From Xylaria sp. FL1777 (Eukaryota > Ascomycota > Sordariomycetes > Xylariales > Xylariaceae), in contig MU400525.1 in NCBI GenBank assembly GCA_022578965.1, positions 310,001 to 374,000 on the forward strand: 64,000 nt of DNA, read 5' to 3'. Shown piece after piece: positions 57,501-64,000 of this stretch (within the stretch, counting starts at the first letter, position 1; the number at the start of each line of letters is the position of its first letter). Position numbers and translations under genes: made by a program. Under the pieces are notes generated by a model that had not been told where the DNA came from, made no database searches, and saw only the letters and a list, made by a program, of their open reading frames with translations.

Positions 57501-60500
57501 TCACACGACCGCATCCTAGTCGTATGTATGTATGCGCACGACGTTCAGTGTCACGTCGAGAACGCGCAATCAATTATGCTTCAATTTTTGCAGCAACCAT
57601 AATGGAGTCGCCTCCGTTTCAAAGCTGTGCAAACATTGCGCGGCCCCTCCGACATATAGCGGTGAAGACACCCGCGGATCATACGTTCGCATATTCGCTA
57701 GCCTAGACGCCTCTCCGCGGGTATTTGCCGACATTAGGTGGGCATCGAGGGACCACGACTGCAACAAACATTCATTATTCCTCACCGGTTACCATCCTAT
57801 TCAGCTCTAGGACGCCTTAGGCATGTAGTATCTCAGTATTGATTCTACCACCCTGTTATCCGGTTGCATGGTCCAATTGGGGAGTTTGTTGTATTTACAC
57901 ACCGACATACTTGAGCCTAGGGTCTAAGGCTAGCTTAAACACGATTCACATCCCACTTCTGACCAATTCCTTATCTCGACATGAGGCCTTACTGTGAGTC
58001 TTCGTAACCCTTTCTTATATTCTTGTTTCAAGCTTTGATGAGGTTAGAATCACGGAATGTCTCGTGAAGGACTCCTGTGAAGGACCATAACTCCCTAAAA
58101 ACCCCAGTAGAACTTCCAGTAGAGATAGCTTCACATCCTACCTGAATGCACCAAATTATAACGTTATATAGTGAATTTTATGCTGATATTTCAACCGCTG
58201 TTCGCGCGAACATAACCAGCGTGCTGTCATAATGCAGCCCTGAGAAGGGCATGGTGTACGTTGCCACGAGACAACGTTGAATCATCTAACGATGTCTGAC
58301 CATGTCTCGCTATAGCAACGGCCCGCAAATAGCCCTTGCGGTTTTGTTTCAACATGGTCTTGTCTTTTCCTCCGAGTCAATCTGTTCCAGCCGGCCGGAA
58401 CCCTTTTGAAATGTATGTGTGGGGTGAATCATCCTAGCTGATACCGCGAGAACTACCTACCTCCTTTTGTCACAATCCCTAGTCCGGCCCAAGACCACTG
58501 ACACGCCGACTAGAACTGTGTTCCTTTGACCTGTACGGGAAGATACTAAACGAGATACACGTGAATAATTTCGATTGGATATGACGGAGCTCTATACGAT
58601 CAGTAACTATCCAAGGGACCCTAAACGTGATACTCGACCATGATACCCTCTTTTCATCGCGTAAATCTTAACAAGAACTGGTCACTTGGAGTATCTCGAC
58701 GCGCAATCACGCGGTGGAGATTACACATGCCATGGGGGCTCATGATGACGCGGGTTATCGCGAGACAATGGCAGCCATCTAGCCGCCACCACCATAGAGC
58801 ACGCGCTCTACATAAGTCGTCCTTGAAATTTCCACAAATTTTCGTATGATGGGACGCTGTTTCGTGAGGGGTTAATGGGCTTGCCTGAGACATTGAGGGA
58901 GTAGTAGTGTATCTTAGACAAGATGGCTGCAGTGCGAAGTAGGAACGGCTGCAGAGGGCTTTCGGTATGCTGGCATCTAGGGCGGTTGGCGCTTGAAAGT
59001 GGCTTTGATGCGTGTCTGTAGGCACGTATTGGAGAGAAAGGTTCAATTCCTATGGGCACGGGTGTAATTAAGTAGCAAGCTTAATATTGTTAATTCCTGC
59101 AAGATCTGAATCGTATATATGCGTGGAGAATTGCAGTAGTCTGACGAGGCTGTGTCCCGGGAATGTCCGTCTCCATGGACAACGATGAGCTCAATAAAGG
59201 AATATGTCTAGGTCGTCGTCTTATACCGAGGAGTGCTGCCTGGCAACAAGCTGTCTTGTATTTTTGCCTTAAGTAATTCCTCTAATTAAGTCAGTTTATT
59301 ATGCTCTTTCCCTATTAGGAGCACGAAGGTCCCCCTTCGGAATGAGATCGTGTCTTGAAATACACGCTCCTGACACGTAGACTTGCAGAGGACACTCAAA
59401 AAGGCGATTGTCGGCCTCGATTGCTGCGGTGAGATATAACCCGGCGTACGGCCACAAGATGAGTTCGTAAAATTGAGAGAGCTGGAGGGGAGGTTCTCCG
59501 TCGGAGCTTGTGGATGCAGTATGATACATCTAGATAATACCGACGACTCGGCGAAATAGGCGTGTGGTGAACGCAGCTGGGCCTGGGAACGAGTGCTCAA
59601 ATTAGCAACTAGTTGTTCCGTTGCCCTAGTCGCCATTTAGCCAGGGGACGCTCGTCCTACTTAATGTTGAACAGAATGCCTGCGGGATAGCGATGCTGCT
59701 TAGAACGAGGGTTTGGAGTGTGCATTTAGTTAAACGACGTAAGTAAAGCTGTCCTCTAAATGGTGGGAAATGGCAATGTCGGCTTTGGTCGATACTACGC
59801 AGCAAATTAGGAGAAATTGGTGAAGAGGGAAGGGCCACTACCTAAGCTAAGTCGAGGATGATACTATCGTATGAGCTATAAAGCGAAGGGGATGCTATTC
59901 TTTTTTTCCTTCTTCTTTCCCTTTAGCTTTTGGCATTTAGCATCGATTATAGGAGTTTCGCGTTGAGGCGATTAATATAATATCAGGCTCCCTGTTATAG
60001 TAGGTCTCTATTGTCCTGAACCCCTCATTAAAATACGACAATAGCAATCAACTACCTAAGTATTCTCAAGTGTCACTTGGCTCTTATCTTGTGTACTGTT
60101 GCTTTATAGGGAGCTAGGTGGCCTTCAAGGACTCGTCTAGGCTACGGGATCCAAATTCCCTGATTGGCACATTACATATAGTCACGGCATGGGGCTTGCA
60201 GAAAGCGCGTGTGAATACTATTAATTTTAATTTTCCTCGCGGAATATTCATTGCAATAGCTTATACAATACTTTGACTCTGACTCTGACTTGCGCCAGGT
60301 CAATGACCGATTTGCTTACTTAAAAATATATTGGCATGAGACAGGGTGAAGAGCAGATTATTCGAAATCGCGGGGTTTATTTGTTCTACCATTAGGCGAT
60401 TGGAAGTAGATGTAAACTTGGTTTCGTTATAATAATGTTGTGCTTTTGACATAACCTAAAGGTCGTAGACGTGAAAAAAAGGGCAAAGGGTATCTCATTT

Positions 60501-60555
60501 AAACAATTTCCCATTCCTTCCTCCTACACAATGGATCTGTCCCCTTCCTAACTGA
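51566..60555. other. 9-kb gene-poor interval
   Basis: The first ~800 bases are the presumed leader and promoter of the Bni4-like gene. Beyond ~52400 only short overlapping frames occur, the longest 148 codons (56147-56593, minus), none resembling a protein. GGTACC words cluster at 52669-52705. No transposon coding sequence, long repeat or RNA gene was recognised. Confidence 0.55.
52669..52705. repeat. GGTA/TACC word cluster
   Basis: TACCTAGATAGGTAGGTCAG followed closely by GGTACCTACCTAC. It belongs to the same degenerate palindromic family as at 1480-1680. Confidence 0.55.
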
Positions 60556-60902
60556 TTATTGCTTCTTTCGAAGAATATCTTTAATTGACTCCGAAAACGA
60601 ATGGCCACCGAATAGATACTGATCGGTGTGTCGTCCGCAGTGTGTATAAAGATTGACTGTTGGGCTGCTCGGCTTAGAGTCACCATCGGAACTAGTTCTA
60701 GATCTCTTGAACCAATGGCTAGAGTCGGATCTCGAAAAGTCCTGTTATCGAATGGGTCAGACCAGCGAGTCTTTGGATGTTCTGGTGATGATGGACTGAC
60801 CTTGGCCTTGGCTGCAGAGTCGGAACCGATGCTGTCTTGTCGGTAAACCCCAAACTTGTCAAGAGAAACTCGGGCGGGAGATTCAGCTCGAGCAGAACTC
60901 AT
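60556..60902 (-). CDS. Small conserved fungal protein with C-terminal HCGRHTDQYLFGG motif
   Basis: Spliced minus-strand model: 60902-60801 and 60741-60556 (95 aa, phase 0). The 59-base intron has a GTCAGT donor, a CTGAC branch-like word and an AACAG acceptor. Reading straight through instead gives a longer open frame, but the spliced frame is far more protein-like. Exon 1 gives MSSARAESPARVSLDKFGVY and onward, Ser-rich and polar. Exon 2 ends in TVNLYTHCGRHTDQYLFGGH and a basic helix SFSESIKDILRKKQ. The Cys/His/Arg/Trp-free, Gly-ending block resembles C-termini I associate with small uncharacterised fungal proteins; no function is known to me. It has no transmembrane segment or signal peptide. 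It is the only gene supported within the desert between 51.6 and 63.8 kb. Confidence 0.7.
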
Positions 60903-63791
60903 GATTGGTAGTGCCAATGGGCTGCTTAAGGGAAGTGGTTTGACGTAGAGTAGCACGAACGATAATGAATAGTGCGATGCTGTTACTATCGAGCTCGACC
61001 CAGCGAACAGGTCAACGACCAACGACTGTGCTAAACAGACTAAGAAATACCTTCCGGGGTGGAATACACACCTGGTGCAACGAGGTGTGCTTAAGTATGT
61101 AAAAGTTGGAGGCTCTGCTAAGAATTGGTCAAGAACATAGCTGCCTAACTCGGTCCATTTGCATGCAACATAGTGTGCTCGATACTTGGCTCTGACACCC
61201 GAGACATGATGCCTGGGAGCCTCATTGGCCCGTTCCGGTCATGCCCGCGAGAGTCATTGAACTGGCCGAGTCCCGTGCAGGTAATTCGCATGTACAAGAA
61301 CGCAACCGCTACGTCGAGCTAGGCCGGGATTGGCTACCGACGACTCGACGTTGAACGCTGCATACAGTATCCAGGCATCTAGGCAGGTAGCTTGCAGTTC
61401 CTCTACTATCTAGTACCGTGCTATGAATGTATGTATGTACTTTGTATGCATGTGTGGGCATCTGGCGGTGGGCGGGCAGGGATCGAATAGCTGTCCACAG
61501 TGGGACCACGAGCCCTGGACAGCCAATGAACTGCCCGTTGTCACTACCCTTACGTAGCACAGCGAATGACGCGAGGGTTGTCTTGTTATCATTGCTGCAG
61601 TAGGTAATCACGCGGGGAGTATATTTAGGAAAAGTCGGGGTCAAGGAGCTGGTCTTGTCAGCCCTACTTATCGGAAAACCCGGCATCATGGAAAACCGGC
61701 ACCGTCAAAGCAAGCACTCTGGAAAAATCGGCATCGTGAGGAGAGGGAAGGGCCTAGGCTCCTAACACCTACCGATACCCATTACAGTAAGTAGACCAGA
61801 GAGAGCTACGTAAGCCCTCAAGGATTAGGTATGGTAGCTGCCGACGTCTTTGCTCCCGGTCACTTCTGAGGCATATATTATCTGACGCATATTTTATTAA
61901 CCCAAAATCTAGAACCTTTGCTGAAGTCTCATGCGAGGAACCTTCGAAGTATAATCGTCCATGCCACAAGTACGGTAGGTGGTGAGACAGATGCAACCCG
62001 TTATCTGCGACCAACAGGCAAGCAAGTAGGGAAGTATGGTAGGAGAGTAGATAAGTAAGCACGCAGGTAGTAGGTACCGTAAAAGATACATACGCATGCT
62101 GTACACAGGCATCCAGACGAATGAAGGATTAGCATTGATCACTTTTCTTTTTTACCTGACTAAGCATGATTATAAGGACAAATCAGAAAGGCGAATTGAC
62201 CGTCACACGGACTCACACCTACTACGTAAAATAGTAGCACTGGCAGACAGGTGATACGGTGCTGGCAGCTGAGCGGTAGTGGCAACGGCCCGGGAAAGTT
62301 TCGGAGCCTGCTCTCCTCGAGCTTGGCGCCGCACCTGCCCTACCCACAGGTCCGGGATTCCGAAGCACTATAGGGCTGATCTTGGGGATTGAGCCGCATC
62401 GTAGCGCCGACAAGGACAATCCCAAATCCGGGGGAGTGCATGTAAGTTCTTGATATCGAAGAAGACTACTTATTGCTTTACGTGCTACAACATCCAAGAG
62501 TCATTCTGGCAGTCATTGAGGCCGAAAAATGAAGAAAGTGGCAGAGAATGACAAGGCGACCTTGGAAACGGCGTAAAACATGAGAAATTGGGCTGAGAAT
62601 CGTTGCATATGGAGGATTCAAAAAATGTTGGATTTTGAGGTTGAAAGAGATGGAAGAGCGCGAAGCAAATTTATCAAGTTGAGATGTTGTGACGTTGCTG
62701 GACGTTGCTCGGCTAGCGCTCGATCTGATCCCGCGGCGTGTTTTGATTGGCTGGTGCGGCGCGCCATGGCTCTGTCCTGGTCTGTGCGGACCCACTTGGC
62801 CCGGGCTGTTGCTGTTGCTGCTGAGCGCTGCTGCTGCTTGTTGCTGCGACACGCGCACCCCCGAACGCTCCCAAGTTCCTGCTCATCCGTCCTCTGTCCC
62901 TTACCATCGCTCCCGGGTGCATCGTTCATTTCCGCCCACCGGTTCCCTTTCCATCCCGTTTTATCTTGTCCATTGCGCATCTCGGATGCCCTCCTAGAAG
63001 AACCATCTCTTTGCAAACATAGAATACACCCCCGTTCGTGTTTGCCTGATTGCACTCAACTTTTTGTGTAGATACAGACAGCCCTCCAAACCTCCGGGCC
63101 CCTCGATCTCAATTCGCGCCGTGAACGACTTCGAATCTAATTCTGACTGCTCCCATTTATCAAATTCCAAGACTGCGTCTCTTATCGCCTTTACCATTCA
63201 ACTTCTACTCGCGGCGCCTTGTAGGCTCGAAAGCCTTTCGTTCCATACACATTTCGAGCTTGAATCATCGAAACCTTGCCTTCTGAGTGGCTCCCCAACA
63301 GCCGCTCCTATATACCATTTGTCCACTACCTGGATGCTTGCGACATGAAATAGGTTGCGCGTGTACACATATGGCCAAGTGTACTCGTTTCTGATGAATC
63401 TAGTTCCATCTGTTACTGATGAGCCCTGGCTACTCTATTGAAACAATACATGTACGTGCGTTTGCCTTACATAACCCGATATTTGCCTTCCTCTCGGAGC
63501 CGCCATCCTTGGTCATTTCACATACAATCCCCTTCACTAAACTTCGTCCGACTCGATGTAGTCATTTGGTCCCTGCGACAATTATGCTCTCTTTGCTAAC
63601 TGTGATTTGGCGTATAGAAACTTGCGGTTCTATTAACGGGGAGAGAGCCTTGTTGATCACCCAACGTCGAATTCCGTCCGACTATACTAAGCGTGACACT
63701 GTAAAGTAAAGTGTCTTATTATCCTTAAAAAGAAGGAGATTGTATTAACATTATCAAGCGTAGCCTCGTCCCGCCTCTAAGCATACCCACT
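60903..63791. other. Intergenic, promoter region of the 63792 gene
   Basis: Four GGAAAANNCGGCATC-like words lie at 61628-61735. A GCTG-rich stretch lies at 62806-62848. Several overlapping open frames of 90-160 codons between 62200 and 63700 on both strands look random. The region 62700-63790 is probably the 5' leader of the last gene. Confidence 0.45.
61628..61735. repeat. Four dispersed GGAAAANNCGGCATC-like words
   Basis: Near-identical 14-15 base words start at 61628, 61673, 61690 and 61721, all in the same direction. The best two are GGAAAACCCGGCATC and GGAAAAATCGGCATC. They could be a degenerate direct repeat or a set of binding sites. Confidence 0.55.
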
Positions 63792-64000
63792 ATGCCGCCC
63801 AAACGGAAGTATCCTGATAACTTGGTCGAATTTGACCCCAACAAGTCAGACCCGGACGATGATACTTTCGAACCCGAGGTCAATGATCGTTCCGGCCGTG
63901 CTCGAAAAAGGCCACGTGCTGGCCACAATGGCAAGCCGTCTCGCCGCGCAAATAAATACCGCGGGTCTGATATTGATGAAGACGACGATGACCTTTCCGT
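63792..64000 (+). CDS. N-terminus of an acidic/basic nuclear-type protein (truncated by window end)
   Basis: The frame opens at ATG 63792 in a good context (CACTATGCC) and stays open to the last base, giving about 69 residues. The start MPPKRKYPDNLVEFDPNKSD is followed by a DPDDDTFEPE acidic strip, a basic patch (RARKRPRAGHNGKPSRR) and another acidic run (DIDEDDDDLS). Alternating basic and acidic low-complexity sequence with KRK/RKR words suggests a nuclear protein such as a chromatin or replication factor. No domain is visible in this part, so no name is given. Confidence 0.7.
   Translation, partial: MPPKRKYPDNLVEFDPNKSDPDDDTFEPEVNDRSGRARKRPRAGHNGKPSRRANKYRGSDIDEDDDDLS

Noticed and set aside
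59039..59051. GGTTCAATTCC word resembling a tRNA B box
   Set aside because: No matching stem or A box at the right distance.
60495..61022. Unspliced 175-codon reading of the small minus-strand gene
   Set aside because: It reads through a good GTCAGT..AACAG intron; the spliced frame is shorter but far more protein-like.
62994..63348. Overlapping frames on both strands (62994-63197 minus; 63064-63348 plus)
   Set aside because: Both look equally plausible by chance and sit in the probable leader of the gene starting at 63792.

Overview
The window reads as nuclear DNA of a filamentous ascomycete (Pezizomycotina). The genes are eukaryotic, with short GT..AG introns of about 50-170 bases, a few longer, and internal branch points of the CTAAC/CTGAC type. 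The encoded proteins are fungal orthologues such as Pam18, Rlp24, Cwc22, Dpm2, Dus1, an ING-family PHD protein and a Bni4-like protein. Intergenic DNA is full of TAGGTACCTA-type words and homopolymer tracts. I infer a class such as Sordariomycetes but cannot prove it from the sequence. All spliced models were assembled by hand from splice-site words, reading-frame closure and family resemblance.

Layout. 1-462: 3' end of a BTB/POZ-like gene (+). 1988-3921: Gfd2/YDR514C-like protein with a complete DEDDh exonuclease residue set (+). 4545-4981: PAM18 (-), divergent from RLP24 (5362-7121, +), which converges on a GRGGAGN-repeat protein of the DUF3602 type (7735-8528, -). 8529-16051 is a 7.5-kb stretch with no gene I can support. 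16052-17671: single C2H2-finger protein (+). 18897-20198: polytopic membrane protein (+). 20872-21873: bactofilin-like beta-helix protein (+). 22693-25358: ING/PHD protein (+). 26218-26868: SnoaL-like protein (+). 29280-32878: BCAS3-type WD40 protein (+). 33476-33990: DPM2 (-), whose first coding exon is only the ATG. 34824-37420: CWC22 (+). 38173-38760, 40380-41978 and 42652-43917 (all +): a second SnoaL-like protein, a FAD monooxygenase and a very GC-rich polytopic membrane protein, possibly a small metabolic cluster. 45509-47370: DUS1 (-). 48987-51565: Bni4-like protein (-). 51566-60555 is a second gene desert. 60556-60902 (-) is a 95-aa spliced gene. A new gene opens at 63792 and runs off the end.

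Most recognisable genes are housekeeping: mitochondrial import, 60S assembly, splicing, dolichol-phosphate-mannose synthesis, tRNA modification, chromatin and polarity. They are unrelated to each other and simply neighbours. The accessory interest lies in the 38-44 kb trio, the fungal bactofilin-like protein, the small NLYTHCGRHTDQYLFGG protein, and an unusual number of start codons cut off from the rest of the gene by an intron. No mobile element, CRISPR array, rRNA or tRNA could be supported. Small RNAs cannot be excluded by eye.
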